Source of the DNA: Membranipora membranacea
Lineage: Eukaryota > Bryozoa > Gymnolaemata > Cheilostomatida > Membraniporidae
Assembly (NCBI GenBank): GCA_914767715.1
Contig: OU612067.1
Location: 23,100,162-23,164,161, forward strand
Direction of reading: 5' to 3'
Length of the DNA stretch: 64,000 nucleotides
Positions 47,001 through 62,000 of the stretch are shown here, in pieces. The stretch's first letter is position 1. Each line of letters opens with the position of its first letter. The notes under the pieces are model-generated. The model made no database searches. It had not been told where the DNA came from and saw only the letters and a program-made list of their open reading frames with translations. Both the position numbers and the translations under genes were made by a program.

Positions 47001-50000
47001 CTTTACTGATGAGAACATATTTATCTTTTAAATGATCACCTTTTTTCACATTTAAATCCTAGTATAGAACTAGGACTGTAACAAAACTATTAAGCGATTA
47101 ATTGACACCCTCTTATCAACATTTATTAACCAGACCTGAATCCCTAGCTACTGTAAAAATGCCAGCAACACCCCATAAAAATAATAATCATGATAATATA
47201 TTTCGTTACAAATAAACAGAGAGAGAAGATGATATAGTCACAGTGTATGATGAGTGATGGTAAGATAGAGGATATGACTCCTCCAGTTGGGTCAGTCAGC
47301 AGATGCTGAGGGAACAATAATTTCATTCAATAATTATATATAGTTTTCCGACTTAGATTTTATTACTGCCACTGGCTGAGAAGAAAATTATTAACAACAA
47401 TAATAATCACAGGATTTCTAATGTTTGGTAAAATTTTATAGCAATTTATATCCAATTTTGCTTATCAGTACCTCTAACAAAAAGAAGACTTTAGACAAGC
47501 TTAATTACCAAGTTAGAGTGCCTGTTAACAGTGCGAGGCATCTTCTCTAGCAAAATAGACAAGCAGCAAAAGAGACAAGAGGTAGTAGCACCTTAAAGGG
47601 GCACTTATTAGACTGCAGGCTCTCAGTACAAATAAACCTAACTAAAACAACAATACACCAGTGGCCAGTAAGCATTGAAATCCTGGTGTTTCAAAAAACA
47701 ATACTACCAACACATTCTAAATCCTAAAATTAAATATGTTGAGAGTTATCCTGCCTTATAATTATAGAAGATAACTGCCTTTTGCCATGTGTATCAAAGG
47801 CTAATTTGACAATTAAAAAGATTCTGAGAGAACCCATGTATTTTTATTATTAGTGAAAGATATATAAAGTACAGATTCAGTTTAGTGCATGATACCCTGT
47901 TATCTACCTGCACCTGGCAGGTACATATCCAGCTTTGTCAACAGGTATTAGAGATTCAGCCATGAGACTTTGTAGCGAAAACTGACAAATATTGAGTTGT
48001 TTTGTTTACAATGTATGATATGTTTTGTAGAATATAATTACTTATTGGCTGGAATGAGGATATTCATGGTAAAAAAATATGGATTTGCTCGGCTTGTTTT
48101 CAAATTACATATTGATAACATTTTTGTGACAGTCACTGAGATATTGTTAGGTAGTAAAACATATGCAAAGGTTACTATGTAATGATTACCGAACAACGCA
48201 AAAAACAAAGAGGTCTCATTATTTTATCTGTGTAAATTACACTAGCTGGCTGTTTTATCAGTGATAGATGAGATATCATGTAAAAGTACAGAAATGTGAC
48301 AGGGACTACTGATAACTAGCATTCTGATATGGCAGTGATGGCTTCAGAATGTCATAATTCTGACGACAGCTTCATGTGGCGATTCCCAACTAAAATAAGG
48401 GTTGGTTTTTCAGTGTACATAGTCATTAAACCAAATCATCTTATACAAATTTGATGAAACCATTTTTAAAGCACTGTCCCAAAATTTGTTAAAAGTTTTG
48501 TATATTATGTGTTATATAATACCCAAGTGCAATGTGTTATTACCATAATATTTTGAAATTATTTTTGATGATCACAAAAAAAGATGGAATGTTCACCCTC
48601 CTTGCAAACAACTGAATATACAGACGGGAATCCCAAGATATCAAAGGCTAATTTGACAATTAAAAAGATTCTGAGAGAACCCATGTATTTCTATTATTAA
48701 TGAAAGATATATAAAGTACAGATTCAGTTCAGTACAAGATACTCTGTGAGCTATCTGCACCTGTCAGGTATAATTCTTTGTCAACAGGTGTTCGATATTC
48801 CGCTATAAGACTTTGTAGCAGAAACTGACAAATATTGAGTCGTTTTGTTACTAGTGTTTGATGCATCTCGTAGAAAGTATATTAACAAGAAAATATTAAT
48901 CTATTTAGTTGTTCTTTAAGTTGTGACCAGCAGCTCAAATCACCGGAGTGATTATCCAGGGTTTTTGCCTGATGAGAACACATTCTGACTTTTCTGACAT
49001 TTAAATGCTAGTATAGAACTTTTGCTGGTTGCGAGGCACAGCGCGTGCAGGTTGGTGAGTCTGGGCGGGATGTGTGCACTGTGCCCGCTGTCTACCGGGT
49101 GCCCTCGGGCTCTTCGGCGGCTTTTCTTGGGGATTTAATTCTGGTTTTGCCCACTCTCCCCTTGAACTCATTTGTTGTTGGTGACATCAATATTGATTTA
49201 AATCCAGAAAATTATTTGGACTCAGCTTCAGAAAACTATAGCGAGTTGATTCAAAGCCAATGCTTTTATAACCTTATACAATCCCAACAAGACTTGGCGA
49301 AACCAAAATAAGTATTTCTTGTGCACTCTAGATTTTGACATTTCAGATCATAAGCCGGTGTGTGCATCCTTTGTTTACAAAAAGCGCAGCCATAATTTTA
49401 ACAAAAATCCTTCGCCAATGAACATAACGAAAGCAAATTATGTGTAATTACAAGAAATTATACAGCAACAAAATTGGTCCCCCATTACAGAAATATCTGA
49501 CACCAACACAGCTTTTAAACTTTTCATTGAAAAACTAAGCTCCTGTGTTGATGAGGAAATTCAGAAATCACATAACAGACTGCGTAAACATGGCAAGGAA
49601 AGAGCATTACAAAGCTTAGTATGATAAGTGTTGTGGGAAAACCAATGGAAAATGGAGATTTGTCATGAGTTTTATTAAAAAAGATACCAATGGTTCAGAT
49701 GAGAAAATTCATCTCGGACATGATGGTGATCAGAGCATTTCCGTAGCTGATTAATTTAATGATTTCTTTACTGATGTTGGTACTAATCTGGCAGAAGATC
49801 TCCCAACCACTGCATCCAAATTTACAAAATATTTTCCTAAAATTGATAATGCTTTTGCAGCTGAATTTTCTTTCACTGAAATTGAGACCGCTGCTACTCT
49901 TAAAATAATTGATAGCTTCTCCAATAAGAAAGCTACAGGACCTGATAGAATACCAATGCAAGCTTTAAAAGATAATAAATTAACCCTGGCACCACTTTTA

Positions 50001-53000
50001 ACATACTTAGCCAACCTGATGATAAAAACCTCGATTTTCCCAGACCGCTTAAAATTTGCTCGTGTGAGACCACTTTTTAAAAAGGGAGATAAAACTAGAT
50101 GTAATAGTTACAGACCCATTTCAATTTTAATTTTGACATCGAAAGTTTTAGAAAAACTCCTTTCAATGCAATTCAGAGAGTATCTGGAGTGCAAAAATTT
50201 ACTCACAAATTAACAATTTGGCTTTAGATCAAAGCGCAGTACAACTGACGCAATTAATTTTATAATGCAACAACAACAATTTTAATGATAGAGGCATCAC
50301 CCAGGGTGTGGTTTTAGATTTCTCAAAAGCTTTTGATACAATAATTTGTAGCATTCTTATCAGTAAACTGAAATGTTTTGGATTTTCCTCTCCCTCTTGT
50401 CGACTTTTAGAAAATTATCTTTTAAACAGAAAACAATTTGTCTTGGTTAACGATGTTGAGTCAGGGTTATTGCCAGTCAAGATTGGTGTTCCCCAGGGTT
50501 CGGTTCTCAGGCCACTTTTATTTTTAGTTTTTATTAACGACCTTTTAAATGCAGCATCTGATCTAAATTATATACTTTTTGCTGATCATGCAAACATTTT
50601 TACTAATGAACTTGAAGTTATGAAAAGAAATTTACCTTTGATTAATGAATGGTGTATCACCAATCGTCTTGTTATTAACTATGAGAAAACCTTTCAAGTT
50701 CTTTTTAAAGCCCCAAACAAAATTTTTAACCCTGAAGAAATCAAGCTCGAATTCGGGAACTCTATTTTAAAAGAAAAAGGAACCACCAAATTTTTAGGAC
50801 TTGAGTTGGACTCCAACCTAACTTTCCATGAGCATTTTAAAAGCCTTAAAAAGAAATTAAATTTTACTCTGATGATGCGAGCACTCCGTCCAACCATTGA
50901 CCAAAAGTCAATGGTTGACATGTATTACAGCTTTTTTTATCCTCATTTGATATACGGATTAGAGTTCTGGGGCCACGCAAGCGATAGCCAACTACGACCA
51001 ATACAGACTCTACAAAACTGCTCTGCGAATCATTAAGGGAATTGGACCAGGGGCTCACATTTCTAGTCATTTTGAAAAACCAACAACAGGCGAGGAGAGA
51101 GGTCCTTGTTGAGCGATGGCATATTCTTGTTCAACAAGTAACTTTTGGGAGTTTGGACGGGGCCAGGGTGCGATCTCACAGTTGGGCTGGCGGGGCGTCT
51201 CTGGTCATGCGGTGGATAGCGGGTACGGTGGGCATGTTTTGTCTGGGCTTTTCATGATGTTCGTGTGGTGTTTTTGTAATTAGCTGGAGGGTCGGCCGTC
51301 TCTCTAGTCACAGACTATCTTGCTGACCCGTGCTTTTATTTACTTTCTCTGAACATTTATTTCTTATAATTTACAATGTTTCTTTATAGTAAAATAAAAA
51401 ATAAAAATTATCCCAATGAACTGCCTGTAGGCCATCAGTCACAATAAACCGAACTAAATCAACAATACACAGTGGTCAGTAAACAATAAACAATGAATAG
51501 AGAATCTCCAATCTTGGTGTTTAAAAGATGATTTGTCTTTTAAAAGGCTGCAAAAGATGATAGAGCAAATGAGATGTATCAAACTGGATGGAATAACTAT
51601 GTTTCACCCTGCTGATTTAGAATAATTCCTTGATCTTTCCATATAAAAAATAAGATTAATGTTTCTGGTATTCAATAATTTGCAATGTGCGTCCAAGTTT
51701 TATCTGCCAAATGCAATTACATTTGATTTATTCGTATATGATATAAAATGTACAGAATAAGATCATGCCGATGATACCATGTGATTTATCTGCACCTAAT
51801 AGGTAATGAGGTAATTTCTTTAGACAACGGGCCTGGTGTGAGTTATTCTCTAATAGGTCTTTGTAGCAGAAACTAAAAAAAATATTGAGTTGCTCTGTTT
51901 CTAGTGCCATCTGATTATTATCTCCTAATCTGAAAGTCAGTGCAATGGTGGTATTAAGGGATTGAGGCAAATGAACAACAGTTTTTCACAATTATTTATT
52001 TATTTTAATTGTTTTATGTATGACAATCAGCAGTGTAATAGTCACTTCAATTTCCTTGGATGTATGTTTAATCATTCCACGTTTTGATATTATATTGATA
52101 GAGAACAAAGTGCTTTTAATAAGCAATAATATTTTTAGTATCACCTCAGGACTTGACATTAATCAACCCCTACCCACAGAGTGATGTGATGACTGACTGG
52201 ATATGATATCACTTACTTAGCAGTAAGCATTGTCACGACTACTAGCAAGTAGTTTGAGTAGGCCGTACTTCTAGAGTACACTGTGCAGATGAGCACAGTA
52301 GCTAAAAGTGTGTCAGGTGATGATTATTACATGGTGGCTTAAGGCTTGTCAGGTGAAAATCATGACAGAGCGCGGAAAATGTCTGAAGTTTTATTCACTG
52401 CGCAAGGCATATTTGTTTCCCCATCAAACCAGTCCCTGTATGAACTCATTTACACTTGAGTGTCATGGTGTGTTATATAATCACTAATTGGCTGCACCTA
52501 TGATATTCATGGTCGTAAATTACCAAGTCGCTCCATTTTTGTGTGATATAATTTTGACCAAAAGCGTGGTAATTTCTATGATATTACTTCATCCAGCATG
52601 GTGTCTGGATACAGCAGTTACAGTGGGTCTCAGTTCAAACCATGTTTTCATTCCACATATCCAGAGATTACTATGTAATGATAAATTAGCAACACAAAAA
52701 GAGGTCTCATTATTTAATCTGAAGAATTTACATGAGCAGGGAGTTTTGTTGGTGAAAGATGAGATGTCAGTAAAAGTACAAAAATGTGACAGGGGCTGCT
52801 GATAACTAGCATTCTGATATGGCAATTATGTCATTTGGATGTCATAATTTTGACAACAGCTTCATTTGGCGATTGCCATCTTAGATAAGGGAAGATAAAT
52901 TTCAGTATAGATGGACATTAAATCAAATCATCTTATACTAATTTGGTGAAACCATTTTTGAAGCACTGTCCCAAAATTTGCTGCAAATTTTGTATAGTGC

Positions 53001-56000
53001 TATATCATGTAATATATGATACCCAAGCGCAAGGTTTTTATACCAAAATATTTTTACAAAAATCATTTTGATTACGGTAAAAAATGATAAAATGTTCACC
53101 TCTATTGTGAAATATCATATAAAACAACGAATCATAAGCTTTACACCGATTGTATATCACATGCCAATGTACATCTAACTGCTGGGTGTCTGTTTTGACG
53201 GATACGTATTGAACCAGTGAAAAGTATATTAGCACCAAGATATTTATCGATTTCCTTGTCCTCATAGTTGTGACCAGCATCTCAAATCACCGGAGTGATT
53301 CCCCCGGTTTTTTTTTCTAATGAGGACAGATTTATGATTTTCTGACATTAAAATCCAAGTATTGAACTAGTACTGTAACAAAACCCTCAATAATTTAATA
53401 AACAGACCTGAATCCTAAGATACAGTAAAGTTGCCAGCAACCCCCCATAATAATGATAAATCATGACAATACAATTTGTTACAAATAAACACAGAGAGGA
53501 AACAATACAGTTACAGTATATGATGAGTGATGGTGAGATAGAGGATATGACTCACCTCCCTGGTAACCTTCTCAGGTCACAGAGAGACACTTTTATATTC
53601 TTAAGTGACCTCATCCCTCCTAGTCCTTCAGGTAATGTCTGAAGGTTCTTATTATTGTATAAGTATAACTCCTCCAGTTCGGTCAGTGAGCAGATGCTGA
53701 GGGAACAAAAATTTAATTCAATAATTATATATAGTTTTCCGACTTAGATTTTATTACTGCCACTGGCTGAGAAGAAAATTAACAACAATAATAATCACGG
53801 GATTTCTAGTGTTTGGTAAGATAATTTAAAGTTAAATCATGTCCAATTTTGCATACAAAGTACCACTAACAAAAAGTAGGTTGAAACTTTGAACAACCTT
53901 GATAAGCAAGCTAGGGGGCATTTTACAAGTGTGAAACATCTTCTCTAACAAAAGAGACAAGAAGCAAAAGAGACGAGAGGCAGTGGCATGTTAAAGGGGC
54001 CCTTATCAGCCTGCAGGCTCTCAGTATCAATAAACCTAACTAAAACTGCAATACGACAGTGGTCAGTAAGCATAACAAACAGTTGATAGAGAATTTCTTA
54101 TCCTAGTGATTTAAAAATAAGGATTTTTTTATCAGGATGTAAAATTAACTAAGTTTGACCATGCATATTCAGAATACTACCGATACATTCTCATTCCTAA
54201 AATTAAATATGTTGGGAGTTATCCTGTCATATAAATATAGAAGATAATTACCTTTTGCCATGTGTATCAAAGGTGAACTTGACACCAAAATATTGCTTTT
54301 CTGAGAGAACCCTTGTATATGTATCATTAGTATAAGATGTATAAAGTGCAGATTCAGTTCAGTACATGAAACCCTGATATCTATCTGCACCTGACAGGTA
54401 CATAATCCTTGTCAACAGGTGTTAGATATTCTGCTATAGTACATTGTAGCGGAAACTGACAAATATTGAGTGGTTTTGTTCATAATGTTATAATGTGTTT
54501 TGTTAAATGTAATCACTAATTGGCTGCAGTTAAGTTTTTCTTGGTCCAAGATTCTGGAGTGTCTCAGTGTTTTTTGTGATGAAATTTTCACCCAGTGTGG
54601 TATGGTCTATGATATAACTTCAGCTAGCATGGTCTCTGAATACAGCAGTTACAGTTAGTCTCAGTCAACCATGGAAAATTGTCAGTTACATATGAGACAG
54701 GGACATTGACTTCGGATAACTTTCAGTTTAGTCAGACAGAGATGACATTTGGATGTGATGATTCTGAAACCGCTTTATATGGCAATTCCCAAATAAGATA
54801 GGATGTGATATTTCAGAATTGATGGTCATAAAAATCTTTTCGATGCACTGTCACATGTGCTACTAACATTTTTGCATAACTTATTTACTAAACTTTGTTG
54901 TACATATTCATTGTCAACCGGTGTTAGATAACCTGCTATAAGACTTTGTAGCGGAAACTGACAAATATTGAGTTGTTTTGTTTATAATGTTATGGTCCAA
55001 AACTCTAGAGTTGCTCGGTTTTTTTAAAAACCATGATCTCAAATCAAGTTTGTTGAAACTGAATATCGGAAATATTTTTGTAACAGTCACCTACATAATT
55101 GTTAGGGGGTAAAACATATCCCACCGTCATGTAATGATTAATGATCACCGAAGGGGTCTCATCACATATTCTATGATATCTACACCTGCTATTTCGTTAT
55201 CAGTCACAGATGAGACCTCATGTATTAGTACACAAATTTGACAGGAATTACTGATAACTATCAGTGTGGTATGGTAGTGATGACTTTTGGATCTCATAAT
55301 TCTGGCTACAGCTTCATGTGGTGAGGCCCAAATGAGATGAGAGAGGATAAATGGTATTGGTGATGGTATGTTTTGAAAGATTGTAACGTGGGAAGAATAC
55401 AAAACACTAAGATATCTTCATCCTTATAATTGTGACCAGCACATTAGGGCTTATTAGACAATCCTACTTAACAATCCCTCTAAGGCTCAGGCAGCCCTTG
55501 AGGAGCTGTGATGCTTATCAATTTCCCACTTGTGTCGACCACTGTTTTTTTGATGAGGCAGTCGCGGCGAAACTGTAATAGGGTCAAACAAAAACATACC
55601 AAACAACACATGTTTACCAACTGTTCCAAACAGACCAGGCTAGAACGAACAGCTTCCCTGTACCAAACCAGAAACAAAGTTTTGCACAGATAATTATGTC
55701 AGAAAATGTGATCTTTTGATGACAAGTCATTGCCCTTAATCTAAGACCGTTCCTGAATCCGAACTGTTTTATTCATTTTTTTAATAACGAAAACCTCTAT
55801 GGATGATCAAGTGGTAAACTCACACGGGTAGGGGTAGGGGTTTTGCAGGAATAATTTTTACCTGCAAAACCTAGCTGACCAAATTTGAGCCTGAAAAACC
55901 GTCTTCCCCAAAACTTTGCCAAGGTCTTAACAATTTATCGCAATATGTCACAAAAGCTACATTGTGCGGATCTCTGAGATTGCATTCTATAGAGTGATGT

Positions 56001-59000
56001 TTTAAAGTAGATATTAAAAAATGTATCTCATTAAACAGTCATATTAATATAAATTTTAGAGAAGATCTCTTTCTCTTTACCTCCTGCATGATAAATAACC
56101 GATAAGCTAGACATAATCAAATATGAAAACCTGAAAAGAGGTCACCCAGGGACAGGACCCTTATGTATCATTCTAGTATCACAATGTGATTGATAAAACA
56201 GGCTCACCAAAAGAGACAATCTCACAGGGGGGGCCGGGGGGCCGTCGGACAGGGGGCAAAGTCTGGGGGGCTCAGACTATGTATGATGTGGTGACACGAT
56301 TGTGGATATGACTCACCTTTCTGGCAATCTACTCAGATCACACCCTCCCAAATCTAACCTCTTCAATGTTCTCAGCTCGCAGAGTCTATCAGGTAGGCTG
56401 TGTAGAGAGTTATTTGATAAATCTAATGACTCCAGTTCTGTCAGCGAGAGGATACTGCAGATAGATATCAAATTTGACAATTAATTAATAATGTTCAGGA
56501 TAATTTTACAAATTTACCTACAAGGCGCATTAATTACATCATATATAACCAGTGCACAATATATATACTAAATATATTTCTATAAATTGGGTGGTGGAAA
56601 ATTTATAGAAATACCCGTGCATGGTGAATTATCACAATAGCTCAAGGTCGGTTAGCGTAATGGCCACGTATTTAATTTCTTGCTTCTAATCTTCCAGGTT
56701 CACTTAACTCATGTCTCAGATCTCTAATCGCGAATATAACTACTATGTAGTAACCAGGTGTGTCATCCATTTTGAGCCCAAATAGCCTGTTATTGCCAAA
56801 ACTTTACTTGTACACATATTTTGTTTTTCACCATTAGACTTTTTCAGGGATGCTTTCTGGTTCCGGAACCCCGATAGTTAGGTTACATCAGGAAATCTGC
56901 TCAATCTTAAAGGGATGATAACTCCAGCAATATATAATTTATTTTGAATGACTGAATTTATATCACCTGACTTTGGCTTTCCAACTTGATAACTGAATAA
57001 CACATTAAACATTTTTTTGTTCGAAACAAACTGTAATAGGGTCAAACAAAAACATACCAAACAACACATGTTTACCAACTGTTCCAAACTGACCAGGCTA
57101 GAATGAACAGCTTCCCTGTACCAAACCAGAAACAAAGTTTTGCACAGGTAATTATGCCAGAAAATGTAATCTTTTGATCACAAGTCATTGCCCTTAATCT
57201 AAGACCGTTCCTGAATCCGAACTGTTTTATTCATTGTTTAATAACGCAAACCTCTATGGATGAACAAGTGGTAAAGTCACACGGGTAGGGGTAGGGGTTT
57301 TGCAGGTATAATTTTTACCTGCAAAACCTAGCTGACCAAATTTGAGCCTGAAAAACCGTCCTCCCCAAATCTTTGCCAAGGTCTTAACAATTTATCGCAA
57401 TATGTCACAAAAGCTACATTATGCGGATCTCTGAGATTGCATTCTATATTATAGTGATCTTTTAAAGTAGATATTAAAAAATGTATCCCATTAAACAGTC
57501 ATATTAATATAAATTTTAGAGAAGATCTCTTTCTCTTTACCTCCTGCATGATAAATAACCGATAAGTTAGACATAATCAAATATGAAAACCTGAAATGAG
57601 GTCACCCAGGGACAGGACCCTTATGTATCATTCTAGTATCACAATGTGATTGATAAAACAGGCTCACCAAAAGAGACAATCTCACAGGGGGGGCCGGGGG
57701 GGCCGTCGGACAGGGGGCAAAGTCTGGGGGGCTCAGACTATGTATGATGTGGTGACACGATTGTGGATATGACTCACCTTTCTGGCAATCTACTCAGATC
57801 ACACCCTCCCAAATCTAACGTCTTCAATGTTCTCAGCTCGCAGAGTCTATCAGGTAGGCTGGATAGAAGGTTAAATGATAAATTTAATGACTCCAGTTCT
57901 GTCAGAGAGAGGATACTGCAGATAAATATTAAATTTGACAATTAATTAATAATGTTCAGGATAATTTTACAAATTTACCTACAAGGCGCATTAATTACAT
58001 CATATATAACCAGTGCACAATATATATACTAAATATATTTCTATAAATTGGGTGGTGGAAAATGTATAGAAATGTCCGCGCATGGTGAATTATCACAATA
58101 GCTCATGGTCGGTTAGCGTAATGGCCGCGTATTTAATTTCTTGCTTCTAATCTTCCCGATTCACTTAACTCATGTCTCAGATCTCTAATCGCATATATAA
58201 CTATTATGTAGTAACCAGGTGTGTCATCCATTTTGAGCCCAAATAGCCTGTTATTGCCAAAACTTTACTTGTACACATATTTTGTTTTTCACCATTAGAC
58301 TTTTTCAGGGATGCGTTCTGGTTCCGGAACCCCGATAGTTAGGTTACATCAGGAAATCTGCTCAAGCTTAAAGGGATGATAACTCCAGCGATATATAATT
58401 TATTTTGAATGACTGAATTTATATCACCTGACTTTGGATTTCCAACTTGATAACTGAATAACACATTAAACATTTTTTTGTTCGAAACAAACTGTAATAG
58501 GGTCAAACAAAAACATACCAAACAACACATGTTTACCAACTGTTCCAAACAGACCAGGCTAGAATGAACAGCTTCCCTGTACCAATCCAGAAACAAAGTT
58601 TTGCACAGGTAATTATGCCAGAAAATGTAATCTTTTGATCACAAGTCATTGCCCTTAATCTAAGACCGTTCCTGAATCCGAGCTGTTTTATTCATTGTTT
58701 AATAACGCAAACCTCTATGGATGAACAAGTGGTAAAGTCACACGGGTAGGGGTAGGGGTTTTGCAGGTATAATTTTTACCTGCAAAACCTAGCTGACCAA
58801 ATTTGAGCCTGAAAAACCGTCCTCCCCAAATCTTTGCCAAGGTCTTAACAATTTATCGCAATATGTCACAAAAGCTACATTGTGCGGATCTCTGAGATTG
58901 CATTCTATATTATAGTGATCTTTTAAAGTAGATATTAAAAAATGTATCCCATTAAACAGTCATATTAATATAAATTTTAGAGAAGATCTCTTTCTCTTTA

Positions 59001-62000
59001 CCTCCTGCATGATAAATAACCGATAAGCTAGACATAATGAAATATGAAAACCTGAAAAGAGGTCACCCAGGGACAGGACACTTATGTATCATTCTAGTAT
59101 CACAATGTGATTGATAAAACAGGCTCACCAAAAGAGACAATCTCACAGGGACAGTGTATGATGTGGTGATACGATTGTGGATATGACTCACCTTTCTGGC
59201 AATGTACTCAGATGACACCAACTCAAATCTAACGTCTTCAATGTTCTCAGCTCGCAGAGTCTATCAGCTAGGCTGGATAGAGGGTTAAATGATAAATTTA
59301 ATGACTCCAGTTCTGTCAGAGAGAGGATACTGCAGATAAATATTAAATTTGACAATTAATTAATAATGTTCATGATAATTTTACAAATTTACATTCAAGG
59401 CGCATTAATTACATCATATATAACCGGTGCACAATAATACTAAATATATTTCTATAAATTGGGTGGTGGAAAATGTATAGAAATGCCCGCGCATGGTAAA
59501 TTATCACAATAGCTCAAGGACGGTTAGCGTAATGGCCACGTATTTAATTTCTTGCTTCTAATCTTCCAGATTCACTTAACTCATGTCTCAGATCTCTAAT
59601 CGCAAATATAACTACTATGTAGTAACCAGGTGTCATCTATTTTGAGCCCAAATAGCCTGTTATTGCCAAACTTTACTTGTACACATATTTTGTTTTTCAC
59701 CATTAGACTTTTTCAGGGATGCTTTCTGGTTCCAGAACCCCGATAGTTAGGTTACATCAGGAAATCTGCTCAATCTTAAAGGGATGATAACTCCATCGAT
59801 ATATAATTTATTTTGAATGACTGAATTTATATCACCTGACTTTGGCTTTCCAACTTAATAACTGAATAACACATTAAACATTTTTTTGTTCGAAACAAAC
59901 TGTAATAGGGTCAAACAAAAACATACCAAACAACACATGTTTACCAACTGTTCCAAACAGACCAGGCTAGAATGAACAGCTTCCCTGTACCAAACCAGAA
60001 ACAAAGTTTTGCACAGGTAATTATGTCAAATAATGTAATCTCTTGATGACAGGTCATTGCCCTTAATCTAAGACCGCTCCTGTATCTGAACCATTTTATT
60101 CATTGTTTAATAACACAAACCTCCATGGATGAACAAGTGGTAAACTCACATGGGTAGGGGTAGGGGTTTTGCAGGTATAATTTTAACCTGCAAGACCTAG
60201 CTGACCAAACTTAAGCCTGAAAAACCGTGTTCCCCAAAACTTTGCCAAGGTCTTGACAATTTATCGCAATATGTCACAAAAGCTACATTGTGCGGATCTC
60301 TGAGATTGCATTCTATATAGTGATGTTTTAAGGTAGATACTAAAATATTGTATCTCATTAAACAGTCATATTAATAAAAATTTTAGAGAAAATCTCTTTC
60401 TCTTTAACTCCTACATGATAAATAACCGTTAAGCTAGACATAATCAAATATGAAAACCTGAAAAGAGGTCACCCATGGACAGGACACTTATGTATCATTC
60501 TAGTATCACAATGTGTTTGATAAAACAGGCTCACCAAAAGAGACAATCTCACAGGGACAGTGTATGATGTGGTGATACGATTGTGGATATGACTCACCTT
60601 TCTGGCAATCTACTCAGATCACACCAACTCAAATCTAAGCTCTTCAATGTTCTCAGCTCGCAGAGTCTATCAGGTAGGCTGTGTAGAGAGTTACGTGATA
60701 AATCTAATGACTCCAGTCCTGTCAGTGAGAGGATACTGCAGATAAATATTAAATTAGACAATTAATTGATAATGTTCATGATAACTTTACAAATTTACCT
60801 ACAAGGCGCATTAATTACATCATATATAACCGGTGCACAATATATATACTATATATATTTCTATAAATTGGGTGGTGGAAAATGTATAGAAATGCCCGCG
60901 CATGGTGAATGATCACAATAGCTCAAGGTCGGTTAGCGTAATGGCCACGTATTTAATTTCTTGCTTCTAATCTTCCAGATTCACTTAACTCATGTCTCAG
61001 ATCTCTAATCGCAAATACAACTATTATGTAGTAACCAGGTGTGTCATCTATTTTGAGCCCAAATAGCCTGTTATTGCCAAAACTTTACTTGTACACATAT
61101 TTTGTTTTTCACCATTAGACTTTTTCAGGGATGCTTTCTGGTTCCAGAACCCCGATAGTTAGGTTACATCAGGAAATCTGCTCAAGCTTAAAGGAATGAT
61201 AACTCCAGCAATATATAAATTATTTTGAATGACTGAATTTATATCACCTGACTTTGGCTTTCCAAATTAATAACTGAATAACGTACATTAAACATTTTTT
61301 TGATTCAAAACAAACTGTAATAGGGTCAAACAAAAACATACCAAACAACACATGTTTACCAACTGTTCCAAACAGACCAGGCTAGAATGAACAGCTTCCC
61401 TGTACCAAACCAGAAACAAAGTTTTGCACAGGTAATTATGTCAGAAAATGTAATCTTTTGATGACAAGTCATTGCCCTTAATCTAAGACCGTTCCTGAAT
61501 CCGAACTGTTTTATTCATTGTTTAATAACGCAAACCTCTATGGATGAACAAGTGGTAAAGTCACACGGGTAGGGGTAGGGGTTTTACAGGTATTATTTTC
61601 ACCTGCAAAACCTAGCTGACCAAATTTGAGCCTGAAAAACGGCTTCTCCAAAGATTTGCCAAGGTCTTAACAATTTATCGCACTATGTCACAAAAGCTAC
61701 ATTGTGCGGATCTCTGAGATTGCATTCTATATAGTGATGTTTTAAAGTAGATATTAAAAAATCTATGTCATTAAAAGGTCATATTAATATAAATTTTAGA
61801 GAAGATCTCTTTCTCTTTACCTCCCGCATGATAAATAACCGATAAGCTAGACATAATCAAATATGAAAACCTGAAAAGAGGTCACCCAGGGACAGGACAC
61901 TGATGTATCATTCTAGTATCACAATGTGATTGATAAAACAGGCTCACCAAAAGAGACAATCTCACAGGGACAGTGTATGATGTGGTGATACGATTGTGGA

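Larger units (their letters stand above)
46620..53710. repeat. segmental duplication, half 2 (about 7.4 kb)
   Basis: Second copy of the 39.1-46.3 kb block, with relic exon, LINE copy 3 and exon B1 in the same order. Half 2 keeps about 70 nt near 52980-53045 that half 1 has lost. Confidence 0.8.

Noticed and set aside
56302-56484. Plus-strand frames MDMTHLSGNLLRSH, repeated at 57763, 60583 and 61996
   Set aside because: They are antisense shadows of the A-type LRR exons and their splice donors.
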